DNA of 64,000 bases from Adlercreutzia rubneri (GTDB lineage: Bacteria; Actinomycetota; Coriobacteriia; Coriobacteriales; Eggerthellaceae). This document shows, piece after piece, positions 7,983 through 16,458 of the stretch. The DNA lies in the NCBI RefSeq assembly GCF_009755265.1, contig NZ_WPOO01000014.1, positions 13,094 to 77,093 of the forward strand, read 5' to 3'. Both the position numbers and the translations under genes were made by a program. The notes beneath the pieces are model-generated. The model did no database searches, was not told where the DNA came from, and saw only the letters and a program-made list of their open reading frames with translations. Numbering within the stretch: position 1 is the stretch's first letter; every line of letters begins with the position of its first letter.

Positions 7983-8966
7983 ATGCCGCGAATGCGGTTG
8001 ATCCTCTTTGGCATATCGGCTTTCTCCTACTGGCTTTGCGCGCCGTCGGCGCCCGACGCCTCGTGCAAGGTGTCGGCGAAAATTCTGAAGAATTGCGAGC
8101 CCGTCCTTGAAGCACTGCGCCATTTGGAAGGAATCTTCCCGTTCCTGCCCCGGCCGCATCATGTCTCTACGACGTCTCATACCAAAAGGCCGTTGTCGGA
8201 AGCGATCTGCCATCTCATGGTTCGCATGCCGAAGGGAAAGGACTTCTGCCGCGTGGAAAGCGGCGTGTTCGCCTCCTGCCCCGAGCTGTGTTTCGTGCAG
8301 CTTGTGCAGTCGCTTCCTTTTCACGAGCTCGTTCGCGCGGGCAATGTGCTTTGCGGCCGCTTCTACCTCGACGCTGGGAAGGGTGGCGAGCTTGGGCGAC
8401 GCGAGCCTCTTACCTCGAAGCGGCGCATTGAAGCGTTCCTTCGCGCCAACCCCGGAATCAAGGGCGTGAAGGAGGCTCGTCGGGCGCTCCCGTGGGTTAC
8501 GGAAGGCGCAGCCTCTCCTCCGGAGGCGTTTCTCGCTATGGTGTTCGGGCTGCCTTACCGCTATGGCGGCTTTCAGCTCTCAGACCTTGCGGTAAACCGG
8601 CGGTTGCGGCCGAGCCACAAGGCTCAGCAGATAGCACGCCGCACCACGCTCGTCCCTGATATCCTCTTTGCTGATGCTCGCCTTGCGATCGAGTACGACT
8701 CAACGGCCGAGCACACCAGCTCCTCACAGTTGACGAGAGACGCCCAGAAGCGCCTGGCGCTGGAGGCAGACGGCTACAAGGTCGTTACCGTGACGGCGGG
8801 GCAGATCGGCGATTCGGGCGAAATGCGGCGCATTGCCGAGCAGTGCTATCGCCGGCGGGGCAAAAGATTTCGTCCCCAAAGCAAGGAATTCGCGAACCGG
8901 CAAGCGCATCTGTTCCGCATGGGCTGGTCGCTCGAGGATTACTGTCTCAAAGAGCAGCCTCGCTAG
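7983..8966 (+). CDS. Stand-alone DUF559/Vsr-like endonuclease-fold protein
   Basis: This protein has 327 residues. The C-terminal third has the pattern of DUF559/very-short-patch-repair-like nucleases of actinobacteria: TLVPDILFADARLAIEYDS, then DAQKRLALEADGYKVVTVT, giving the Asp, Glu-x-Asp and Lys-bearing strands of a PD-(D/E)XK-type fold. Upstream, SPPEAFLAMVFGLPY matches the helix that precedes the nuclease core in this family. The N-terminus RLILFGISAFSYWL resembles family openings. I chose ATG 7983 because AGAGG precedes it and the codons before it (TTA, TCA, AGA) look non-coding; ATG 7905 is an alternative. The biological role is unknown. It sits directly downstream of the 26-bp repeat element. 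Confidence 0.6.
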   Translation: MPRMRLILFGISAFSYWLCAPSAPDASCKVSAKILKNCEPVLEALRHLEGIFPFLPRPHHVSTTSHTKRPLSEAICHLMVRMPKGKDFCRVESGVFASCPELCFVQLVQSLPFHELVRAGNVLCGRFYLDAGKGGELGRREPLTSKRRIEAFLRANPGIKGVKEARRALPWVTEGAASPPEAFLAMVFGLPYRYGGFQLSDLAVNRRLRPSHKAQQIARRTTLVPDILFADARLAIEYDSTAEHTSSSQLTRDAQKRLALEADGYKVVTVTAGQIGDSGEMRRIAEQCYRRRGKRFRPQSKEFANRQAHLFRMGWSLEDYCLKEQPR

Positions 8967-9014
8967 GTGCTTTTCAAGAAAATAGTTTTCCCAGTTCAGA
9001 GTAAAGGATTAGGG

Positions 9015-9041
9015 AAAAGATTACGAGAATAATCTTTTTCT
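9015..9041 (+). terminator. Rho-independent terminator
   Basis: AAAAGATTA (9015-9023) pairs with TAATCTTTT (9030-9038), followed by T residues. It lies 48 bp after the nuclease-like gene. Confidence 0.6.
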
Positions 9042-9339
9042 CGCTCGCTTTCCGATGCGCGATGGCGCGGCGGCGTCCATAGTGGGGATCGTCACGGGGT
9101 GCCGAACCCGCACACCAGTTGAAGGTTGTCGCGAGGTGCCGTACTCGGGCGGCAGCTGGAAGGCTGCCCGAGTGCGAGAGCGGCGGTGGAGGCCGCGGTC
9201 GTGGTTCCCCGGACGGCATCTGTCAAGGAGGGCGCGCGGCGCCCGACAAAGCGCAGGGCGCGAAGGAGCGCCCGGCGCAAGGAGAGGCACGAGGGCGCAC
9301 GAAAGGCGTCCCGCGCAACGGAAAGAGAGGGAGTTCACC
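9042..9339. other. Leader region of the flavoprotein reductase gene
   Basis: No gene is supported here. A hairpin ACTCGGGCGGC/GCTGCCCGAGT (9143-9153 with 9163-9173) and strongly purine-rich runs of GCGC- and AAGGAG-type sequence are visible. The region may be an untranslated leader. Confidence 0.35.
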
Positions 9340-10980
9340 ATGACCACCACTGTTACTCGTCGCGATCTGTTCAAGTTCGGCGGCCTGGCCGCGCTCGGCG
9401 TGGCCGGCGCCAGCACGCTCGCCGGCTGCGGGCAGCCCAAGACCGTCGCCGAGGCCGCTGCTGAGAAGGGCCTGGCCGGCACGGGCGCCGCTACCGGCCC
9501 CGCGTTCCTCGCGCCGCAGGAGCCCATCACCGATTTCGCCGAGACCCACGAGTACGACGTCGTCGTGGTCGGCGCCGGCGAGTCGGGCCTGTCTGCCGTG
9601 CACACCGCGCTTGAGGCCGGGGCGCGCGTGGCCTGCGTGCAGAACATCAACGCCGCCCAGACCACCGGCAACATGGCCGCCTCCATCGACCTCACCCAGA
9701 CCGACGAGGCCGCCGTCCAGGCCTGCGTGAGCTTCATCAATTGGAAGAGCGACTACCGCTCCAACCGCGACCTCGTGAACATCTGGGCCCACAACTCCCA
9801 GGAGGCCCTGGCCTGGTGGGCCGAGGAGGCGGCGAAGGGCGGCGTGGAAAGCAAGCCCCACGATGCCGTGCTCTCCTACAACGGCTACGACATCCACCTG
9901 CACGCCAACACCTACTTCCACGTGGAGGGCAACCACAACGCCGCCGCCACGGTGATCGCCGAGAACCTGGCCGCCGCCGGTGCCGAGTTCTTCTACAACA
10001 TGCCCTGCAAGCAGCTGCAAACCGACGAGTCCGGCGCGGTCACGGGCGCCATCTGCGAGGACGCCGACGGGGCGCACCACCTGTTCACGGCGACCAAGGG
10101 CGTCATTCTGGCCTGCGGCGACTACTCCTCCAACCAGGAGATGCTCGACTACTACGCGCCGGACACCAAGGGCTTCTCGCTGTTCACCGACTTCCGCGAC
10201 GGCTCGGGCCTGGTGGCCGGCATGAACGCGGGAGCCATCATGACGCCGCACACCCACACCAAGATGATCCACGGCGAGCCGGCGGCCGTGCGCTTGGAGA
10301 TGCCCTTCCTCTTCGTCGACCAGGAGGGCAACCGCTTCATGGACGAGACCTGCTGCCGCATGGGCTACATGAACAACTTCGCCCGCCCGTACCTGGCGAA
10401 GGCCGGCTTCGCGGACTCCACGGCGGCGAAGTTCTTCAGCCTGGTGCCCGCGAACTGGGAAAGCTACTACGAGGAGTGGAAGGCCGCCAGCCCCTACGAC
10501 ATCTCCCAATACAACGGCGACAACAAGGTGAACCCCGAGAAGTGGATCACCGCCGACACGATTGAGGGCCTGGCCGAGGCCATGAACGCCTACGCCGCGG
10601 AGAACGATTGGAAGCTCACGAACATCGATGCCGCCACCCTGGCCGACACCGTGGCCCGCTACAACGAGCTGTGCGCCGCCGGCCGCGACGAGGACTTCGG
10701 CAAGGCCGCCAAGTACCTCGTGCCCATCGAGGGCGGCCCCTACTACGCCATCCCCCGCGGCTCCAACAAGCTGCCGGCCATTCTGGGAGGCCTCGTGGTC
10801 GATAGCAACCACCAGTGCCTGAACGGGGAGTTCGAGCCCATCGGCGGCCTGTACGCCGTGGGCAACGCCTCGGGCCAGTTCTTCGGCGGCGTGGATTACC
10901 CCATGGATATCGAGGGGCTCTCCATCGGCCGTGCCATCACTTCGGGCTACTACACCGGCCGCTTGGTGGCGAGCCTGTAG
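9340..10980 (+). CDS. Tat-exported FAD-dependent fumarate reductase-like flavoprotein (lipoprotein)
   Basis: This protein of 546 residues opens with a Tat signal (TRRDLFKFGGLAALGVAG) ending in a lipobox, LAGC, so it is probably anchored outside the membrane. An FAD-binding Rossmann motif follows (YDVVVVGAGESGLSAVHTALEAGA). The C-terminal FAD region contains GGLYAVGNASGQFFGG and IEGLSIGRAITSGYYTGR. The fold is the FAD_binding_2 fumarate reductase/urocanate reductase/ketosteroid dehydrogenase family, heavily expanded in Eggerthellaceae for anaerobic reduction of diverse acceptors. No heme motif (CxxCH) is in this protein, so electrons must come from a separate cytochrome. The substrate is unknown. 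The start is ATG 9340 after AAAGAGAGGGAG. Its regulator is probably the LuxR protein just downstream. Confidence 0.85.
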   Translation: MTTTVTRRDLFKFGGLAALGVAGASTLAGCGQPKTVAEAAAEKGLAGTGAATGPAFLAPQEPITDFAETHEYDVVVVGAGESGLSAVHTALEAGARVACVQNINAAQTTGNMAASIDLTQTDEAAVQACVSFINWKSDYRSNRDLVNIWAHNSQEALAWWAEEAAKGGVESKPHDAVLSYNGYDIHLHANTYFHVEGNHNAAATVIAENLAAAGAEFFYNMPCKQLQTDESGAVTGAICEDADGAHHLFTATKGVILACGDYSSNQEMLDYYAPDTKGFSLFTDFRDGSGLVAGMNAGAIMTPHTHTKMIHGEPAAVRLEMPFLFVDQEGNRFMDETCCRMGYMNNFARPYLAKAGFADSTAAKFFSLVPANWESYYEEWKAASPYDISQYNGDNKVNPEKWITADTIEGLAEAMNAYAAENDWKLTNIDAATLADTVARYNELCAAGRDEDFGKAAKYLVPIEGGPYYAIPRGSNKLPAILGGLVVDSNHQCLNGEFEPIGGLYAVGNASGQFFGGVDYPMDIEGLSIGRAITSGYYTGRLVASL

Positions 10981-11005
10981 GCCACCTGTCGTCTCACCCT
11001 CCCGT

Positions 11006-11043
11006 GCCCGGCCGACGTTCCCTCCCCATCGGCCGGGCTTTTT
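11006..11043 (+). terminator. Rho-independent terminator
   Basis: GCCCGGCCGA (11006-11015) pairs perfectly with TCGGCCGGGC (11029-11038), followed by five T residues, 26 bp after the flavoprotein gene. Confidence 0.9.
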
Positions 11044-11141
11044 GCATGCGGTCCCTTGCGGCCTTTGCGGCCTTTGCGGCCCCGATGTCGCAAGGTCTCG
11101 GGAAAGCGCCGACCCGGCCGCCAGCCGGCCCCGTCACCTGC

Positions 11142-11147
11142 TATAAT
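11142..11147 (+). promoter_or_regulatory. -10 box placed for leaderless transcription
   Basis: TATAAT ends 7 bp before ATG 11155 (ATG 11146 overlaps the box). If used, transcription would begin at or next to the start codon, giving a leaderless mRNA. No Shine-Dalgarno is visible before 11155. Confidence 0.45.
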
Positions 11148-11154
11148 GGCCGTC

Positions 11155-12579
11155 ATGGGGAACCTGTTGAAGGACATACGAAAGGGGAGGGAGAACCGCT
11201 CCCTGTACCTGCGGGGCATACTGCCCTACCTGTTCGCGCTCGGCTGCGCCCGTGCTTGGGTGACGCTGGCCGTGGCGGCGCCGGCCCTCGCGCTGCCGGC
11301 CGCCTTCGATCTGCACGACATCTTCGATTACGCGTTCTGCCTGATCTCCATTGCCGTGGCGCTCGCCGCGCGCCGTCTTCTGCCCTTGAACGCCACGGGG
11401 TGGATGCGCGCGGCGTCGGCGGCGCTGATGGTCGCGGCGTCGCTGTGCCTCATTGCGGTCGGCATCGGCCTGGTCGCAGGGCCGGCGGCCATTGCCCTTG
11501 TGGCCGCGGGCGCGGCGGCGGGAGGCGCGGGCTTCGGCCTCTTCCTGCTTCTGTGGGCCGAGGTCCTAAGCTGCATCTCGCTCATCTGCATTTTCCTGTA
11601 CACGACGGCCTCCCAGCTGGTGGCCGTCGTCTGCGTGTTCTTCTGCGACGGCCTGGACGATTTGCGCGTGGCCTGCGCTCTGGTGATCCTGCCGCCGGTG
11701 GCGCTGCTCTGCCTGCGCCGGGCCTTCTCGGCGCTGCCCGTCGCCGATCGCCCCTCGCCGGTCATTCCGAAGTTCACCTACCCGTGGAAGATCTTCGTGC
11801 TTCTGGCCCTGTACTCCTTCGCCTACGGGCTGCGCCAGCACCAGCTGGCCGCCGGCGCCGGCATGCACTCGTCGGTCTCGACGGCCATCGTCATGGCGGT
11901 GCTGTTCGCGAGCGCCTACTTCTTCTCGAACCGCTTCAATATCGGGACGCTGTACCGCTCGCCGCTCGTGCTCATCGTGTGCGGCTTTCTGCTTGTGCCC
12001 GTCGAGGGCGTCTTCGGCACGGCGGCGTCCAGCTATCTCATCTCCATGAGCTACTCGCTCGTGGGCATTATCGTGGCGCTGCTCCTGTACGACATCTCGA
12101 AGCGCCTCGGGGTCACGGTCGTCATCTTCGCCGCCATCAAAGGCGCCGAGCAGGTGTTCGTCATCTGGGGCAAGGGGGTCGCCGAGGCCATGGTCGCGGC
12201 CGGCATGAACGCCGGCGCCCAGGACGCGGTCATCGCGGTTGCGGTGGTGGCCATGATGTTGGCGGCCACGCTCATCCTGCTGTCCGAGAAGGAACTGGCG
12301 AGCCGCTGGGGCGTGCGCATCCTGGATGCGGGCGGCCTTGTGGAGAAGACCCCGGAAGAGCTGCGGCGCGACGAGCGGGCGGCCGAGCTGGCCGAGCACG
12401 CCCGCCTCACCCCGCGGGAAACCGAGATTCTGGCGCTGGTGGCCCAGGGCAAGAACGGCCCGGCCATCATGCAGGAGCTGTTCATCGCCGAGGGCACCTT
12501 CAAGGCCCACATGAGCCACATCTACGAGAAGTGCGGCGTCGCGAACCGCCGCGAGCTCGTGGCGCTTTTGGGCGCGTGA
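11155..12579 (+). CDS. Membrane-embedded LuxR-family transcriptional regulator
   Basis: This protein has 474 residues. Residues of about 20-395 contain around twelve hydrophobic helices, arranged like a transporter. The last 60 residues are a LuxR/GerE helix-turn-helix (LTPRETEILALVAQG, ELFIAEGTFKAHMSHIYEKC). This architecture is abundant in Eggerthellaceae, commonly beside exported flavoprotein reductases, as here. The membrane part probably senses the reductase's substrate, so it likely controls the gene at 9340-10980. I take ATG 11155 as start; ATG 11146 overlaps a TATAAT box. There is no receiver domain, so it is not a classical response regulator. Confidence 0.85.
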   Translation: MGNLLKDIRKGRENRSLYLRGILPYLFALGCARAWVTLAVAAPALALPAAFDLHDIFDYAFCLISIAVALAARRLLPLNATGWMRAASAALMVAASLCLIAVGIGLVAGPAAIALVAAGAAAGGAGFGLFLLLWAEVLSCISLICIFLYTTASQLVAVVCVFFCDGLDDLRVACALVILPPVALLCLRRAFSALPVADRPSPVIPKFTYPWKIFVLLALYSFAYGLRQHQLAAGAGMHSSVSTAIVMAVLFASAYFFSNRFNIGTLYRSPLVLIVCGFLLVPVEGVFGTAASSYLISMSYSLVGIIVALLLYDISKRLGVTVVIFAAIKGAEQVFVIWGKGVAEAMVAAGMNAGAQDAVIAVAVVAMMLAATLILLSEKELASRWGVRILDAGGLVEKTPEELRRDERAAELAEHARLTPRETEILALVAQGKNGPAIMQELFIAEGTFKAHMSHIYEKCGVANRRELVALLGA

Positions 12580-12613
12580 TAGGGCGTCATCGCCGCAACC
12601 TGCCGGCCCTCGG

Positions 12614-12879
12614 ATGGCTTGGAAATCACGAAACATCGGGTTTAGGGGCAAAAGCGCATGTGCTCAGCCTTCAAATGGCTTGGAAATCACGAAACATCGG
12701 CGCTAAAAGCGAAAAAGGCGTTTCGTTGTAATACATCACCTGGGGAAACTTCAGAAAAATGAAGGAAATAGCCTGCCGAGAGGCGCCAATCGCCGATGTT
12801 TCGTGATTTCCAAGCCATTTTGGACGATCGTAGGGTTCGTTTCCCTCTGTATTCCGATGTTTCGTGATTTCCAAGCCAA
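12614..12879. repeat. Head-to-head 26-bp repeat element, locus 2 (four repeat units)
   Basis: Forward 26-base units lie at 12614-12639 and 12675-12700; exact or near-exact inverted units lie at 12793-12818 and 12854-12879. Both pairs have a 61-bp period (26-bp repeat, 35-bp spacer) and the whole is mirror-symmetric about 12746. The 92-bp centre (12701-12792) has the same length as at locus 1. The unit contains TGGCTTGGAAATCACGAAA followed by CATCGG. The spacers do not mirror each other. No open frame across it looks coding. Confidence 0.8.
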
Positions 12880-13099
12880 TTTCCAAGCCAGATTGATAGC
12901 TTGCGGCCTTGAGGCGAAGGCGGGTGTATTCGTTTGGCGCGCTCGTCGCCGGGTGGAGGGGTCTTCTGGCGTTGGAGCACGCTCGTTTCACGGGTTCGCC
13001 GCCGAGCGGAGGAGCGTTGTCACGTTGGGGCGCGCCCCTGAGGCTCCCGAGGCGCTCCCGATTATGTCGCATTAGTTGTCGTGATGTCAGAATCAGGCG
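12880..13099. other. Non-coding stretch between the 26-bp repeat element and the secDF promoter
   Basis: Nothing gene-like is seen. TTCCAAGCCA is repeated at 12869-12878 and 12880-12890, as if part of the neighbouring repeat unit had duplicated. Confidence 0.35.
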
Positions 13100-13128
13100 T
13101 TGACCTTCGGTTCATTTATGGCACAATA
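13100..13128 (+). promoter_or_regulatory. Candidate secDF promoter
   Basis: TTGACC (13100-13105) and ACAATA (13123-13128) are 17 bp apart. The secDF start is 125 bp downstream, so a leader of about 115 bases is implied. Confidence 0.5.
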
Positions 13129-13252
13129 GGCAAGTTGAAGTGAAAGCGCCGCTTCGGGGGAGGCTTGGGCGCTCTTCGCGCAAGAGAAAAGGAACGCGCG
13201 GTATAAAGAACGCGCGGGAAACTAGGAACGCGAAAGAAGAAGGTCGCATCCC

Positions 13253-15949
13253 ATGGCATTGGAACGCAACGTCAAGAAGAAGCCGGCCCGTACGGCGGAT
13301 CGCCGCAACGTGTGGCTTCTCATCCTCACCACCCTGCTCATCGTCGTGTCGGTGGTGCTGTTCACCCCGCCCAACGAGAAGATCAACCAGGGCCTGGACA
13401 TCCAGGGCGGTCTGTCGGTGGTGCTCACGGCGAAGTCCACGGACGGTGCGCCGGTCACCCCCGAGGACATGGAGAAGTCCCGCGCCATCATCGAGAGCCG
13501 CGTGAACGCGCTGGGCGCCTCGGAGGCCACGGTGCAGGAGCAGGGAAGCGACCAGATCCTCGTGCAGATCCCCGGCCTGGCCGATACGGAAGAGGCGCTC
13601 GCCACCATCGGGCGCACCGGCTCGCTGGAGTTCGCCCGCCTGGATTCGTTCACCGATGAGGACGTGAAGAACGCCATCGACTCCGGCCAGACTTCCGGTG
13701 AGGGCACGGTGACCGACGAGTTCGGCAACGCCTTCCCCTCGGGCCAGGTTGAGCACATGGCCGTGGAGGCCGGCACCTACACGCCCATCGTCACCGGCGC
13801 CGACATCACCAACGTCACCATCGGCCGCGAGAGCGAGGGCAGCACCTACTACAGCGTGAACATCACGTTGAACTCCCAGGGCGCCAAGGCCTTCGCCGAC
13901 GCCTCGCGCGATTTGGTGGCCGACCACGGCAAGATTGTCATCATCTTGGACGGCGAGGTGCAGTCCGCCCCGGCCGTGCAGTCCGAAATCCCCAACGGCG
14001 AGGTGTCCATCACCGGCCAGTACTCTTTGGAAGACGCCAAGGCGCTGCAGACCATCCTAGAGTCCGGCTCGCTGCCGGTGTCCTTCGAGTACGCCCAGTC
14101 CCAGGTCGTCGGCCCCACCCTTGGCCAGGACGCGCTCGTCTCCGGCGTCGTGGTGGCGCTGATCGGCCTTGCGGTCGTCATGCTGTACCTGCTGTTCTTC
14201 TACAAGGGCCTCGGTATCATCACCGCCGCGGCCATGGCCGTGTTCGCCGTGCTCTACCTCGGCATCCTGGCGGCCCTTTCCGCCTTCCACCTGTTCAGTC
14301 TGTCGCTGGCGGGCATCGCCGGCATCGTGCTGACCATCGGTATGGCTGCCGACTCCTCCATCCTTACCGTGGAGCGCTTCCGCGAGGAGATCCGCATGGG
14401 CCGATCCGTGAAGGCGGCCTCCATCACCGGCGTGAAGCACGCCATCTTCACCTCCATCGACGCCGACCTCGTGACCATGGTCTCGGCGCTGTGCCTGTTC
14501 TTCCTCGCCGCCGCCTCCGTCAAGGGCTTCGGTATGACGCTGGCCTTGGGCATCATCTGCGACATCGCCATGATGCTCATCTTCAAGGCGCCGCTTATCC
14601 GCCTGCTGGCGCCGAAGGTCATTGCGAAGCACCCCGGCTTCTGGGGCATTAAGGACTCCATCGACGCGTCGAAGGGTTACGCCGAGCTGGCCGCCGCCGA
14701 GGGCGTGCCCGAGGCCGAGGCCGAGACGGCGGCCCAGATGAACGCCGCCGAGACCCGCGCCGTCGCCGAGGGCGAGGGCGAGCCGGGCTCGGTCGCCGTC
14801 ACTGCCGTGCGCAAGATCCGCGGCCGCTTCATCAAGCACGACATCAACTTCCTCGGCTACCGCAAGGTGTTCCTCACCGTGGCCGTCGTCGCCATGGTGG
14901 CTTGCCTCGCTATCGTCGGCATCCGCGGCCTGAACTTCGGCATCGAGTTCGTCGGCGGCACGTCGGTGGCCTTCCACGGCACCGGCGATATCACCACCGA
15001 GCAGATGCGCGAGGCCATGAACGACGCCGGCGAGCCCGACGCCGTCATCCAGACCACCGAGACCAACGGCGAGCCCGGCTTCCTCGTGCGCACCACGACC
15101 ACCTCGGCCGAGGACGCCACGGCCCGCGCCAACCAGGTGGCCGAGGCCCTCGGCATGACCGCCAGCGACTTCGAAGTCACCACCATCGGTCCCGACTGGG
15201 GCGCGAGCGTCATCCAAAGCTCGCTCATCGCCTTCCTCGTGTCCATCCTGCTCATCATCGTCTACATCGCCATCCGCTTCGAGTACAAGATGGGCGTCAT
15301 GGCCATCGTCGCGCTGTTCCACGACCTTATCCTGGTGGTGGGCATCTACGCGCTGGTGGGCCGCGAGGTGAACCCGAACACCATCGCCGCCCTGCTCACG
15401 ATCCTCGGCTACTCGCTCTACGACACCGTGGTCGTGTTCCACCGCATCAACGACAACATGAAGGGCGAGGACATCCGCTGCACCTTCATGACCATGGCCA
15501 ACCACTCCATGAACCAGGTGTTCATCCGCACCATCAACACGACGCTCACCTCGTTCATCCCGGTGTTCGCGATGCTGCTGTTCGGCGGCGAGACGCTGAA
15601 GGATTTCGCGTTCGCCATGGCCATCGGCCTCATCGCTGGCTCCTACTCGTCCATCGCCATCGCGTGCCCGCTCTACTGTATGTGGAAGACCCGCGAGCCG
15701 AAGTTCGCGAAGCTGCAGAAGAAGTACGGCACGGAAGTGGGCCTGTTCGAGTTCGACCACTCGGCTTCCACCGGTATCGCCCAGGTGCCGCTGGCGCGCC
15801 TTGAGGCCAACGCCCGCGCCGAGGCCTACGTGGCCGAGCAGAAGGAAGCGACCGGCGAGGCGCCCGACGCCGCGGCGGTGGCGGCGGCCGTCAAGCCCAA
15901 ACCGGTGAACAACAAGAAAAAGAAGCACCGCCACGGAAGGGCGCAATAG
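13253..15949 (+). CDS. secDF: Fused protein translocase subunit SecD-SecF
   Basis: The protein has 898 residues, SecD (about 1-460) followed by SecF (about 530-830), each with six transmembrane helices and a large periplasmic-side domain. SecD marks are QGLDIQGGLSVVL (the usual LGLDLQGG), the P1 region and GMAADSSILTVERFREE. SecF marks are RGLNFGIEFVGGTSV, YSLYDTVVVFHRINDN and NHSMNQVFIRTINTT. SecDF uses the proton motive force to pull exported proteins out of the SecYEG channel. The linker (about 485-515) is Ala/Glu-rich and the C-terminal tail is rich in Lys and His. Separate secD and secF genes are commoner in actinobacteria; fusions occur in Firmicutes and coriobacteria. It is apparently monocistronic. 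Confidence 0.95.
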   Translation: MALERNVKKKPARTADRRNVWLLILTTLLIVVSVVLFTPPNEKINQGLDIQGGLSVVLTAKSTDGAPVTPEDMEKSRAIIESRVNALGASEATVQEQGSDQILVQIPGLADTEEALATIGRTGSLEFARLDSFTDEDVKNAIDSGQTSGEGTVTDEFGNAFPSGQVEHMAVEAGTYTPIVTGADITNVTIGRESEGSTYYSVNITLNSQGAKAFADASRDLVADHGKIVIILDGEVQSAPAVQSEIPNGEVSITGQYSLEDAKALQTILESGSLPVSFEYAQSQVVGPTLGQDALVSGVVVALIGLAVVMLYLLFFYKGLGIITAAAMAVFAVLYLGILAALSAFHLFSLSLAGIAGIVLTIGMAADSSILTVERFREEIRMGRSVKAASITGVKHAIFTSIDADLVTMVSALCLFFLAAASVKGFGMTLALGIICDIAMMLIFKAPLIRLLAPKVIAKHPGFWGIKDSIDASKGYAELAAAEGVPEAEAETAAQMNAAETRAVAEGEGEPGSVAVTAVRKIRGRFIKHDINFLGYRKVFLTVAVVAMVACLAIVGIRGLNFGIEFVGGTSVAFHGTGDITTEQMREAMNDAGEPDAVIQTTETNGEPGFLVRTTTTSAEDATARANQVAEALGMTASDFEVTTIGPDWGASVIQSSLIAFLVSILLIIVYIAIRFEYKMGVMAIVALFHDLILVVGIYALVGREVNPNTIAALLTILGYSLYDTVVVFHRINDNMKGEDIRCTFMTMANHSMNQVFIRTINTTLTSFIPVFAMLLFGGETLKDFAFAMAIGLIAGSYSSIAIACPLYCMWKTREPKFAKLQKKYGTEVGLFEFDHSASTGIAQVPLARLEANARAEAYVAEQKEATGEAPDAAAVAAAVKPKPVNNKKKKHRHGRAQ

Positions 15950-15969
15950 CAGCTCTCCCGGGATCGGGC

Positions 15970-16071
15970 CACGGGGTACTGCTCAGTCGCGCGTACTGTC
16001 CTCGCTCGGCGAAACAGCCCACTGGGCTGTTTCGTTCGCTGCGGAACTCGCTTGGTGAGCAGCACCCCGTG
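15970..16071. repeat. Nested palindromic intergenic element, copy A
   Basis: The outer arms 15970-15985 (CACGGGGTACTGCTCA) and 16056-16071 match at 15 of 16 positions. The nested inner hairpin 16011-16033 has AACAGCCCA and TGGGCTGTT. The sequence GCTGCGGAACTCGCTTGG between inner and outer stems recurs, inverted, in the element at 51250-51387. The inner hairpin recurs almost exactly in the elements at 54789 and 55602. Confidence 0.75.
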
Positions 16072-16111
16072 TCCCTCTACGCTCTTCCACGCTTGAGAGA
16101 AAGGCGCGAAC

Positions 16112-16435
16112 ATGGTTCGTGAAGGTTCGGCTCCTAACTTTTGCCCGCCTACCGAAGAGGGCATCACCATCACGCTCGTCGATGAGAAGGGCGAACAGGT
16201 GGAACTAGAGTTCCTCGGGCTCGTGCTGAAGGGGGAGAGCTCGTTCGGGTTCTTCTTCCCGGTGGATGACGAGCATCCGGCTACCTCCTCTGGTGAAGTG
16301 GTGGTCTTGGAAGTGACCGAGGTGGACGCCGACGGCCAGCCCTGCTCCTTCGAGTTGGTGGATGACGAGGTCATCGCCGCCGAGGCCTATGCGGACTTCC
16401 AGGAAGCCGCCAAGGATCTGTACGACTTCGCCTAA
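16112..16435 (+). CDS. DUF1292-like small acidic protein
   Basis: This is a soluble acidic protein of 107 residues. ITITLVDEKGEQVELEFLG, FFPVDDEHP and VVVLEVTEVDADG match the pattern of DUF1292 (YrzB-like) proteins, short beta-rich proteins of unknown function in Firmicutes and coriobacteria. ATG 16112 is preceded by GAGAGAAAGG. A small LuxR-type HTH gene follows 23 bp later, so the two may be cotranscribed. Confidence 0.55.
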   Translation: MVREGSAPNFCPPTEEGITITLVDEKGEQVELEFLGLVLKGESSFGFFFPVDDEHPATSSGEVVVLEVTEVDADGQPCSFELVDDEVIAAEAYADFQEAAKDLYDFA

Positions 16436-16458
16436 GGGCGGCTCGTCAAGGACATCCG

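Noticed and set aside
12580..12731. Open frames through the 26-bp repeat element giving peptides with WLGNHETS or MAWKSRNIG
   Set aside because: They are translations of the repeat itself; different frames are open at the two loci, and no RBS or conserved start exists.
12614..12879. CRISPR array
   Set aside because: Only two units in each orientation, units are inverted relative to each other, spacers at the two loci look like diverged copies rather than independent sequences, and no cas gene is in the window.
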